From Muribaculaceae bacterium (lineage in GTDB: Bacteria; Bacteroidota; Bacteroidia; Bacteroidales; Muribaculaceae), in contig JAEEVB010000117.1 of NCBI GenBank assembly GCA_016287065.1, forward strand, positions 1 through 7,478: a DNA stretch of 7,478 nucleotides, given 5' to 3'. The translations under genes and the position numbers were made by a program. Shown here piece after piece: positions 1-5,414 of this stretch. Under the pieces are notes generated by a model. The model made no database searches. It saw only the letters and a program-made list of their open reading frames with translations, and was not told the DNA's origin. Every line of letters begins with the position of its first letter. Position 1 is the stretch's first letter.

Positions 1-978
1 GTATTGCATGCTGGCATTGTTGGCATTCTCGGCCATGCGCACGCCGGTGCTCGGATCACTGAACATGGTAGCGTTCACCGAATCCACCTTGAGTTGAGCC
101 ACCTGGCTGTCGACACCGCTCAGGTCCTCGGCAATGGTCACAATACGGTCGGAAATGAACGCTTCGGTGCTACGAGCCACGCGGTTCTTGTCGTTGATGG
201 CATCTTGAATGTAGACTGCGATAAGGGCATTCAAGATATCGGTTGCCAGTTTGGCGTTGTCGCAAGTTATCGTAAGCTTGAGCACATCGCTATATTTCTC
301 GGGCGACTCGGCGGTGAGCCTTGACTTGTAGCCTACGGCTGCATCGTGAACAGTCTTTACGCGCACAATCACCTGGAAGTCTTTGTACTGCTCGGTATAC
401 TTCTGGGTCTTGGTAATAGCAATAGGGCCGAAATTGGTATTTACCTTGTTGCCGAACTTGGCTTTTTTCCAGCCACCATCGTTAATCTTATACTCCAGAT
501 TGTTGCCACCCTTGGGCACCACAGTCATGGTGAAAGGAGTAGTGATTTCGCGTAACGGTGTGATTTGCAGCGGCGACGTCTTGTAACTGTTCACATCACG
601 CAGATACACATGACCATAGTACTGAATATTGAGTCCTAACTGGTTCACCACTTCCTCCATGAGTTCAGTCGAAGTAATCTTGTAAATCTCGTTCGGGATG
701 AAGTTGGAAGACGTACTGAGGCCCAAGTCTGAGAATACCTGCGACTGACTACCTGCTGACGCACTGTTATTGGTAGTGAGCAGAATGAGCGCCTGAGAGC
801 GGTACTGCTGAATCTGCGACTTGCTGTATAGATAGGCCAGCGAGCCACACACAACTATTGAGATGACAAACCAGTACCAGTTCCTCAAACATGACATCAT
901 GAACTCCTTGATCTGGATTCCGGTATTGGAACTCTTACGTGACGATTTCTTCACGCTTTCTTCAATGATTTCTTGCAT
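1..978 (-). CDS. Wzz/GumC-type polysaccharide chain-length determinant, N-terminal part (cut by window edge)
   Basis: An open frame runs from an ATG at 978 to the left edge, giving 326 residues without a stop. An in-frame TAA at 990-988 lies just upstream, so the start is well placed; a Met-Met pair at residues 27-28 is a possible internal alternative. Residues 1-33 are polar and cytoplasmic, and 34-52 (NWYWFVISIVVCGSLAYLY) form one membrane segment. A Wzz-like region follows, with the usual 'NEIYKITSTELMEEVV' pattern near 96-111. Residues 240-300 (DILNALIAVYIQDAINDKN, then TEAFISDRI) resemble the helical arm that precedes the second membrane segment in this family. Such inner-membrane proteins set the length of exported surface polysaccharide. 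Many Bacteroidetes members carry a C-terminal tyrosine autokinase; whether this one does lies outside the window. It diverges from the inositol phosphate synthase gene. Family assignment is firm, exact role less so. Confidence 0.85.
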   Translation of the reverse strand, partial: MQEIIEESVKKSSRKSSNTGIQIKEFMMSCLRNWYWFVISIVVCGSLAYLYSKSQIQQYRSQALILLTTNNSASAGSQSQVFSDLGLSTSSNFIPNEIYKITSTELMEEVVNQLGLNIQYYGHVYLRDVNSYKTSPLQITPLREITTPFTMTVVPKGGNNLEYKINDGGWKKAKFGNKVNTNFGPIAITKTQKYTEQYKDFQVIVRVKTVHDAAVGYKSRLTAESPEKYSDVLKLTITCDNAKLATDILNALIAVYIQDAINDKNRVARSTEAFISDRIVTIAEDLSGVDSQVAQLKVDSVNATMFSDPSTGVRMAENANNASMQY

Positions 979-1067
979 ATCGAGTCGTTATTTTAGTTTC
1001 AAAATTGTGCTCAAAGTGCGGTCGTACGCACGGATTCTATGGTTTTAAAATATAGATATAACAGTAT

Positions 1068-1111
1068 ATTTCGGGTTTAAACGTGCAAATATAGTGATAA
1101 ATTTCGGGTTT
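1068..1111. repeat. Pair of 11-bp direct repeats (ATTTCGGGTTT) near the wzz-like promoter
   Basis: ATTTCGGGTTT occurs exactly at 1068-1078 and again at 1101-1111, 33 bp apart start to start, about three turns of DNA. The candidate -7 box of the leftward gene (1086-1093) lies between the copies. Same-face spacing around a promoter is what a regulator-binding site would look like, but no protein is known to bind it and this is inference. Confidence 0.55.
1086..1093 (-). promoter_or_regulatory. Candidate -7 box for the Wzz-like gene
   Basis: Read on the minus strand, 1093-1086 is TATATTTG, a full match to the Bacteroidetes -7 consensus TAnnTTTG. The matching -33 TTTG is poor: the nearest candidate is TTTC at 1120-1117, 23 nt away, slightly too far. 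If used, transcription would start around 1078 and leave a leader of about 100 nt. Confidence 0.4.
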
Positions 1112-1263
1112 TAGCAGAAATTCACCAAAAAAGATTATTTCACACTATTTCAATTGAGCGTAAGAAGCGTTTGTAAAAAAGTGTTTCCCGTGCTTCAAAA
1201 GTGGGAAAAACATTCATTTTTGGCTGAAAATTGAGCAAAAACCCATAATCTACGTTTTTATTT

Positions 1264-1317
1264 ATTTAACATTTCAACCATGATATAGCCTATTTTTTCA
1301 ACGATTTAACATTCAAC
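1264..1317. repeat. Imperfect direct repeats upstream of the inositol phosphate synthase promoter
   Basis: ATTTAACATTTCAAC at 1264-1278 is repeated as ATTTAACATTCAAC at 1304-1317, differing by one T and spaced 40 bp start to start, close to four turns of DNA. They lie about 45-100 bp upstream of the -33 box, a usual place for an activator site. The region is AT-rich, so chance similarity is possible. Confidence 0.45.
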
Positions 1318-1361
1318 TAATTTTTTAAAGGAAATTAACGCAATATTCACATTAATAATGT

Positions 1362-1391
1362 TTTGTAGTCCAAAAAAAGGTGCTAATTTTG
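1362..1391 (+). promoter_or_regulatory. Bacteroidetes-type promoter for inositol-3-phosphate synthase
   Basis: TTTG at 1362-1365 is followed after 18 nt by TAATTTTG at 1384-1391, an exact match to TAnnTTTG. The usual spacer in Bacteroidetes is about 19-21 nt, so it is one short of ideal. Transcription would start near 1397-1400, leaving a leader of about 75 nt. The -33 box lies within a sequence similar to the palindrome ahead of the PIG-L gene. Confidence 0.7.
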
Positions 1392-1402
1392 GCGCTGTAT
1401 TT

Positions 1403-1419
1403 TCCTTGCTAAACAAGGA
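1403..1419 (+). other. Small hairpin in the synthase mRNA leader
   Basis: TCCTTG (1403-1408) and CAAGGA (1414-1419) are perfect reverse complements around a 5-nt loop (CTAAA). With the promoter above, this hairpin would sit within about 10 nt of the mRNA 5' end. It may stabilise the transcript. It has no U-run after it and is too small to be a known riboswitch. Confidence 0.4.
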
Positions 1420-1473
1420 GCAGTAAAATAAAATTTGAAAAATCAACCAATTAAAGTTTATACTACTTAAGTT

Positions 1474-2781
1474 ATGACAAATTCAAACACAAAACCTGCT
1501 ACCGGTAAATTAGGTATTATGGTAGTTGGACTCGGTGCCGTGAGCACAACCTTCATGACAGGTGTTATGATGACACGAAAAGGGCTGGCTAAGCCTGTAG
1601 GTTCTATGACACAATACGACAAGATCCGTATTGGTCGCGGTGCCGACAAGAAGTATCTGCACTACAAAGACATCGTTCCTATTGCAGACCTGAACGACAT
1701 TGAATTCGCAGCATGGGACGTTTATCCCGTGAATGCCTATGAATCGGCTATCAACGCAAATGTGCTGAAAGAAAAAGATATTGAACCCGTGAAAGACGAA
1801 CTGCTCAAAATCAAGCCTCTCAAGGCCGCTTTTGACAAGAACTACGCCAAGCGTCTTGACGGCGACAACATCATGCACGGCGCTACCCGTTGGGAAATGG
1901 TAGAAAACCTGCGTGCCGACATCCGCAACTTCAAGCAGGAAAAAGGCGTTGACCGCGTTGTGGTTCTTTGGGCCGCTTCCACCGAAATTTATGTAGCTCC
2001 CGACATGAAGTACCATGGTACTATCGAAGCTCTCGAGGCTGCCATGAAGGCCGACAACAAGGAACAGATTGCTCCCTCTATGTGCTACGCCTATGCAGCC
2101 CTGAAGGAGAACGCTCCCTTCATCATGGGTGCTCCTAACACCACCGTCGACATTCCCGCCATGTGGGATCTCGCCGAGGAAACCAAGGTGCCCATCGCAG
2201 GTAAGGACTTCAAGACTGGCCAGACACTGGTTAAGTCGGGCTTCGCTCCCATCATCGGCACTCGCTGCCTGGGTCTGAGCGGTTGGTTCTCAACCAACAT
2301 TCTGGGCAACCGCGACGGTCTCGTGCTTGACGAACCCGCCAACTTCCGCACCAAAGAGGTGAGCAAACTCTCTACTCTCGAGTCTATTCTCGTTGAAGAC
2401 GAGCAGCCCGACCTCTATACCAACTACTTCCACAAAGTGCGCATCAACTACTATCCGCCTCGCGACGACAACAAGGAAGGCTGGGACAATATCGACATCT
2501 TCGGCTGGATGGGCTATCCCATGCAGATCAAGATCAACTTCCTGTGCCGCGACTCCATCCTGGCAGCTCCCTTGTGCCTTGACCTGTGTCTGCTTATCGA
2601 CCTGGCTCACCGTGCCGGCCGCTATGGCACACAGCGCTTCTTGAGCTTCTTCCTGAAGAGCCCAATGCACGACTACACCAAGGATGAAATCCCCGTGAAC
2701 CACCTCTTCCAGCAGTATGTGATGCTGAAGAACGCCATTCGCGAAATGGGTGGCTACGAGGCCGACGAAGAGATCGACTAA
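1474..2781 (+). CDS. ino1: myo-Inositol-3-phosphate synthase (MIPS)
   Basis: This cytoplasmic NAD-dependent isomerase converts glucose-6-phosphate to inositol-3-phosphate, the committed step to inositol. The product has 435 residues, shorter than eukaryotic enzymes (about 510-530) as expected of prokaryotic ones. An N-terminal Rossmann segment has GLGAVSTT at 19-26. The catalytic domain shows the family hallmarks GKDFKTGQT (243-251), NILGNRDG (275-282) and the lysine-rich FRTKEVSK (291-298); QIKINF near 350-355 supplies another conserved lysine. An in-frame TAA lies one codon before the ATG, so the start cannot be further upstream. It has its own promoter and ends before a strong terminator, so it is transcribed alone, convergent with the operon that probably consumes its product. 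No defects seen. Confidence 0.97.
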   Translation: MTNSNTKPATGKLGIMVVGLGAVSTTFMTGVMMTRKGLAKPVGSMTQYDKIRIGRGADKKYLHYKDIVPIADLNDIEFAAWDVYPVNAYESAINANVLKEKDIEPVKDELLKIKPLKAAFDKNYAKRLDGDNIMHGATRWEMVENLRADIRNFKQEKGVDRVVVLWAASTEIYVAPDMKYHGTIEALEAAMKADNKEQIAPSMCYAYAALKENAPFIMGAPNTTVDIPAMWDLAEETKVPIAGKDFKTGQTLVKSGFAPIIGTRCLGLSGWFSTNILGNRDGLVLDEPANFRTKEVSKLSTLESILVEDEQPDLYTNYFHKVRINYYPPRDDNKEGWDNIDIFGWMGYPMQIKINFLCRDSILAAPLCLDLCLLIDLAHRAGRYGTQRFLSFFLKSPMHDYTKDEIPVNHLFQQYVMLKNAIREMGGYEADEEID

Positions 2782-2807
2782 ACAATCGATTTGTTTCATG
2801 ATTAATA

Positions 2808-2846
2808 AGAGAATCCTGCGGTGAATGCCGCAGGATTCTTATTTTA
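2808..2846. terminator. Intrinsic terminator between convergent genes, probably bidirectional
   Basis: A perfect 12-bp stem (AGAATCCTGCGG at 2810-2821, CCGCAGGATTCT at 2828-2839) encloses a 6-nt loop, followed on the plus strand by TTATTTTAT. It begins 28 nt after the synthase stop codon. The complementary strand has an AT-rich flank (ATTAATAA before the stem on the plus strand), so it may also stop transcripts of the minus-strand operon. Confidence 0.88.
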
Positions 2847-2890
2847 TAGAGGGCGATCATGCCGATTTACGACTGCCCCATTATCTGATT

Positions 2891-3646
2891 TTACAGCGAT
2901 TTGAGGGCCTCGGTGTGGAGGGCGAAGGCTTCGGCAGCGCCGCAGCGACATTCCAAGCCACGGAATTTCTCCATGGGAATGTGCCAGTCATCAAGCAACG
3001 GCTGCATGCCCTGACTCACATGGCACAGGCATGCCTTGTGCTTGATTTCCACCACGGGATCGATGTTAACCCAGTGCGTGGGCGTGAACATCTGCGACTG
3101 CGTGCCCGACATCGCCTCCATATAATAGAGTCGGAACGTGCGCCCCACGCGTCGCCAGGCATCAAGTACCAGCAAGCCACAGGCGGCGTGGTCGCGGTGA
3201 CTATCGATGGGCCAATGGGTGATGACCACATCGGGTTTCTCCTGCTCGAGCAGTTCACGCATCTCCTTGTAGCGGGCCAGATTCACCTCGGTATTACCAT
3301 CGACCTGGTTCATAAAAATGTGGCGAATGCCCATTACGCGACAAGCATTATCGGACTCGACCACACGCACGGCTGCCGCCTGATCGTGACTCATACCCTC
3401 AATGCCAGCCTCACCACGTGTGAGATACACACTCACCACTTCATTACCCGCTTGCTTGAGCAGGCACATGGTGCCACCAGCACAGGTCTCGGGGTCATCG
3501 GGGTGAGCACCGATAACCAATATTTTTCTCTTACCACCATAGGCTGCCGCATTGTCGTTAGCTGCCGCAGTCAGCGGTATTCCTCCCAGAATGGTTGCTG
3601 CCGCAGCGGCGCCAGCACCTTTCAGCATGTCGCGTCGTGTAATCAT
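2891..3646 (-). CDS. Tat-exported PIG-L family deacetylase
   Basis: A 251-residue zinc-dependent deacetylase of the PIG-L/MshB/LmbE fold, which removes acetyl groups from N-acetylglucosaminyl conjugates such as GlcNAc-phosphatidylinositol, GlcNAc-inositol or related compounds. The N-terminus is a clear twin-arginine signal: TRRDMLK (3-9), an Ala-rich hydrophobic stretch to about 25, and a likely cleavage after AAA at 27-29. The mature part starts with the metal-binding motif AHPDDPE (47-53: His48 and Asp51 as ligands, Asp50 as probable base), and the second motif HRDH (150-153) supplies the remaining histidines. It is the last gene of the operon, 45 nt after the HAD gene, with a palindrome in that gap. 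Export is notable because MshB and eukaryotic PIG-L act on the cytosolic side. The substrate is not shown by the sequence, and no glycosyltransferase is present in the window. Confidence 0.88.
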   Translation of the reverse strand: MITRRDMLKGAGAAAAATILGGIPLTAAANDNAAAYGGKRKILVIGAHPDDPETCAGGTMCLLKQAGNEVVSVYLTRGEAGIEGMSHDQAAAVRVVESDNACRVMGIRHIFMNQVDGNTEVNLARYKEMRELLEQEKPDVVITHWPIDSHRDHAACGLLVLDAWRRVGRTFRLYYMEAMSGTQSQMFTPTHWVNIDPVVEIKHKACLCHVSQGMQPLLDDWHIPMEKFRGLECRCGAAEAFALHTEALKSL

Positions 3647-3656
3647 AAGTTTCTAT

Positions 3657-3675
3657 ATTTTGTAGTCTACAAAAT
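3657..3675. promoter_or_regulatory. 19-bp perfect palindrome ahead of the PIG-L gene
   Basis: ATTTTGTAG (3657-3665) and CTACAAAAT (3667-3675) are exact reverse complements around one central base. The element lies 11 nt upstream of the PIG-L start codon, in the gap after the HAD gene. It looks like a binding site for a dimeric regulator. As RNA it could form only an AU-rich 8-bp stem with a 3-nt loop, without a U-run, so it is not a convincing terminator. The decamer TTTTGTAGTC in it recurs over the -33 box of the synthase promoter (1361-1370). Confidence 0.55.
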
Positions 3676-3691
3676 CAATAACAGGCTCTTA

Positions 3692-4417
3692 CTAGAGTAA
3701 CTGAGTGAGCGAGGTAATGCGGCAGGTATCGGCCGGGACATCGATGGCATCGTTCTCATCTTCAGTCCAACCGGGGCCTTGCATCCAAGCGGTACTGCAG
3801 CCCAACGAGTGCGCAGGCAGTATATCCTTCTTGAGGCTGTCCCCCACTACCAGAACCCGGTCTGCAGGGAGTTCAAGTGCATCCACCCCCAGACGGAAAA
3901 GCGTGGGATTGGGTTTACGAATGCCTACCACAGCGCTCTCGATGATGCCTTTGAAGAGATGTCGGATACCTAAGTCGCGCAACACCTCGTCGATATTACC
4001 ATAGAAATTGCTCACCAACATGAGCGGGAACTGCTTGGAAAGCGTCTCGAGCACGGGCATCGCCTCGGCAATGCTGTCTTGTGCCTGGCGATAGCAATGC
4101 TGCGCAATGCTTTCGCCCCACTCGTCGAGTTGCTGCTGTGTGGTCTCAACCCATTGCTGTTGAGCTACGTATTGCAGTTCAATCACCATCTTTTTGCGCA
4201 GCAGCTGCAAGAAATTGTCGCTGGGCAGGATGTGGCGCACCTTGGCGAGCTCGCGTTCAGCAAAGACGTAGGCTTCACGGAACTGCTCAAGCGTGATAGG
4301 CACTTGAGCCTGCTGGTAGCCATCCCAGATAATCCAGCTCCAGTGCACGCCGCGACTGTCGATGGTACCGCCGTAATCGAAGATAATGCCCTGTATGTTA
4401 CTGCTGATATTGCCCAT
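3692..4417 (-). CDS. HAD-superfamily hydrolase (probable phosphatase) with variant motif I
   Basis: Using the ATG at 4417 the protein has 241 residues, a usual size for a HAD hydrolase with a helical cap. Motif I is FDYGGTID with the nucleophile Asp14; motif II is LVSN (Ser136); motif III has Lys168 in GIRKPNP; motif IV is GDSLKKD (Asp193, Asp198). The second Asp of the usual DxD motif I, the general acid, is Gly16 here. Active phosphatases with a similar DxG motif exist (for example the YihX type), so loss of activity does not follow. The cap lies at about residues 20-115. The frame extends to a TTG at 4435, but the ATG is preferred. The start overlaps the end of the phosphatidyltransferase gene by 20 nt, implying translational coupling. 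The substrate is unknown; context suggests an inositol phosphate or lipid-linked phosphate. Confidence 0.88.
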   Translation of the reverse strand: MGNISSNIQGIIFDYGGTIDSRGVHWSWIIWDGYQQAQVPITLEQFREAYVFAERELAKVRHILPSDNFLQLLRKKMVIELQYVAQQQWVETTQQQLDEWGESIAQHCYRQAQDSIAEAMPVLETLSKQFPLMLVSNFYGNIDEVLRDLGIRHLFKGIIESAVVGIRKPNPTLFRLGVDALELPADRVLVVGDSLKKDILPAHSLGCSTAWMQGPGWTEDENDAIDVPADTCRITSLTQLL

Positions 4418-5375
4418 CTTTGAGTTGCTTGACAAATTGTTTGCAAAAACGTTCGTGAGTAATCATCATATAGGCCATCATGGCATTGAGCACCACCACC
4501 TCAAAGACGAAGTAGAGCCAAGGTGCCCTGATGATGACCGAGATGAACATGGCAATGATGCGCGTGTTAAACGAAAGCATATTGGTGTACTTCATCATCG
4601 GCAGGCTCTTTGCGCGGAAGTCGTCGCGGAACTGCTGCGGAATGGCACCGTTGAAGCGCGCTTTCAGTTCGCGTCGCAACGACTGCATATTGGGCGTGAA
4701 AGCCTCTTGCTGGCGGGTATAATTGCGATAGAAGGCCAGACTGAGTTTCGTCATGAAGTTCTTGCTCCACGAGAGTGGCTCATATTGCTCAGTGAGCATC
4801 TCAGAGCTGTCGAGTTCGCTTCCTTCCTCACCTTTCAGGAAATAGAGGTGGAACTGGCGGTAGTAGTCGGCACTTGCCGCCTGCTTGGCGTGACACAAGC
4901 CTGCAAACACGGCGAGCGACCATATCATCCAGTTATGACCGTGCCCGTAGCAGAAGTAGTCGCCCAGCAGGCTGTCGCCAAACTGGAGTTCACGGAACAC
5001 GAGCGAGAAATAGATGGCAAAGAACCACAGGTCACCGCTCACACCATCGAGAATGCGCCCGATGCGTGAATACTGGTGTGTGATGCGTGCCAACTGGCCG
5101 TCGGCGCTATCGTAGGTATTGGCCCAGATAATGAGGAAGATTCCCAGATAATTGAGCCAGATGTAGGGCTGGGCGCCAAAGTACAGGAGTATGCCACCTC
5201 CCACTCCCAGAAAGATGGAAGCAATAGTGACGGCATTAGGCTTGATGCCGAGTTTCGAGAAAAGGATGGCCCAAGCAAAGCCCAGTGGTCGATAGAACCA
5301 TAGGTCGATGGTTTCCTCGGTATCGAGCGATTTGAGCGATTGCTTGTATTGTGTCTTATAGTCTTGAATAGCCAT
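4398..5375 (-). CDS. CDP-alcohol phosphatidyltransferase, candidate phosphatidylinositol or inositol-phosphoceramide synthase
   Basis: A 325-residue integral membrane enzyme, long for the family (often about 200). The catalytic signature starts in a membrane-helix end: D89-x2-DG(92-93)-x2-AR(96-97)-x8-G106-x3-D110, then Asp115. In the standard motif the last Asp is four residues after the third, at 114; here it is five after (DGVSGD). LGIKPNAVT (42-50) is the usual substrate-side loop. Predicted membrane segments are near 47-66, 71-87, 112-129, 148-163, 268-284 and 287-305; a hydrophilic insertion of about 100 residues (165-265) divides the last pair from the rest. Members transfer a phospho-alcohol between a CDP donor and an alcohol. 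With a nucleotidyltransferase two genes upstream and an inositol phosphate synthase nearby, the likely donor is CDP-inositol and the acceptor diacylglycerol or ceramide. CDP-diacylglycerol plus inositol phosphate is the alternative. Confidence 0.9.
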   Translation of the reverse strand: MAIQDYKTQYKQSLKSLDTEETIDLWFYRPLGFAWAILFSKLGIKPNAVTIASIFLGVGGGILLYFGAQPYIWLNYLGIFLIIWANTYDSADGQLARITHQYSRIGRILDGVSGDLWFFAIYFSLVFRELQFGDSLLGDYFCYGHGHNWMIWSLAVFAGLCHAKQAASADYYRQFHLYFLKGEEGSELDSSEMLTEQYEPLSWSKNFMTKLSLAFYRNYTRQQEAFTPNMQSLRRELKARFNGAIPQQFRDDFRAKSLPMMKYTNMLSFNTRIIAMFISVIIRAPWLYFVFEVVVLNAMMAYMMITHERFCKQFVKQLKDGQYQQ

Positions 5376-5393
5376 ATTTACGATTCTTAGGGT

Positions 5394-5414
5394 CTTTCCA
5401 CAAGAAATGGAAAG
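5394..5414. other. 7-bp inverted repeat right after the ATP-grasp stop codon
   Basis: CTTTCCA (5394-5400) and TGGAAAG (5408-5414) pair perfectly around a 7-nt loop. It fills half of the 39-nt gap between the ATP-grasp and phosphatidyltransferase genes and abuts the TAA of the former. There is no U-run after it on the minus strand, so it is more likely an mRNA stability or processing hairpin than a terminator. Confidence 0.35.

Larger units (their letters stand above)
979..1473. other. Divergent intergenic control region, 495 bp, AT-rich, no gene
   Basis: This gap separates two divergent genes. It is far richer in A and T than the coding sequence on either side and I see no convincing reading frame, tRNA or other structured RNA gene in it. 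It holds a candidate promoter for each flanking gene, two pairs of short direct repeats and a leader hairpin, listed separately. The central part (about 1121-1260) has only A/T tracts and a loose inverted repeat (TTTCCC at 1184-1189, GGGAAA at 1203-1208). Confidence 0.8.

Noticed and set aside
1184..1208. Inverted repeat TTTCCC / GGGAAA as an operator or terminator
   Set aside because: Only 6 bp with a 13-nt spacer in an A-rich stretch; expected by chance.
979..1473. CRISPR array, tRNA or riboswitch in the divergent spacer
   Set aside because: Only two-copy short repeats and one 6-bp hairpin are present; there is no repeated spacer structure, cloverleaf or large conserved fold visible.
1510..2016. 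Minus-strand frames inside the inositol phosphate synthase gene (also 2290-2799)
   Set aside because: They overlap a full-length, clearly recognised gene; their products lack any family motif.
2825..3700. Plus-strand open frame of 291 codons opposite the PIG-L gene
   Set aside because: Its antisense partner has a Tat signal and both PIG-L metal motifs; this frame gives a His-rich product with no recognisable domain and starts inside the terminator hairpin.
4415..4435. Upstream TTG start for the HAD gene, adding six residues
   Set aside because: The ATG at 4417 is a stronger start codon, keeps all HAD motifs, and still gives a short overlap with the gene before it.
4386..5069. Plus-strand open frame of 227 codons opposite the phosphatidyltransferase gene
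   Set aside because: It is a mirror of a strongly supported membrane enzyme and shows no domain of its own.
5394..5414. Terminator between the ATP-grasp and phosphatidyltransferase genes
   Set aside because: The stem is only 7 bp and no U-run follows it on the transcribed strand; the short spacing favours one operon.
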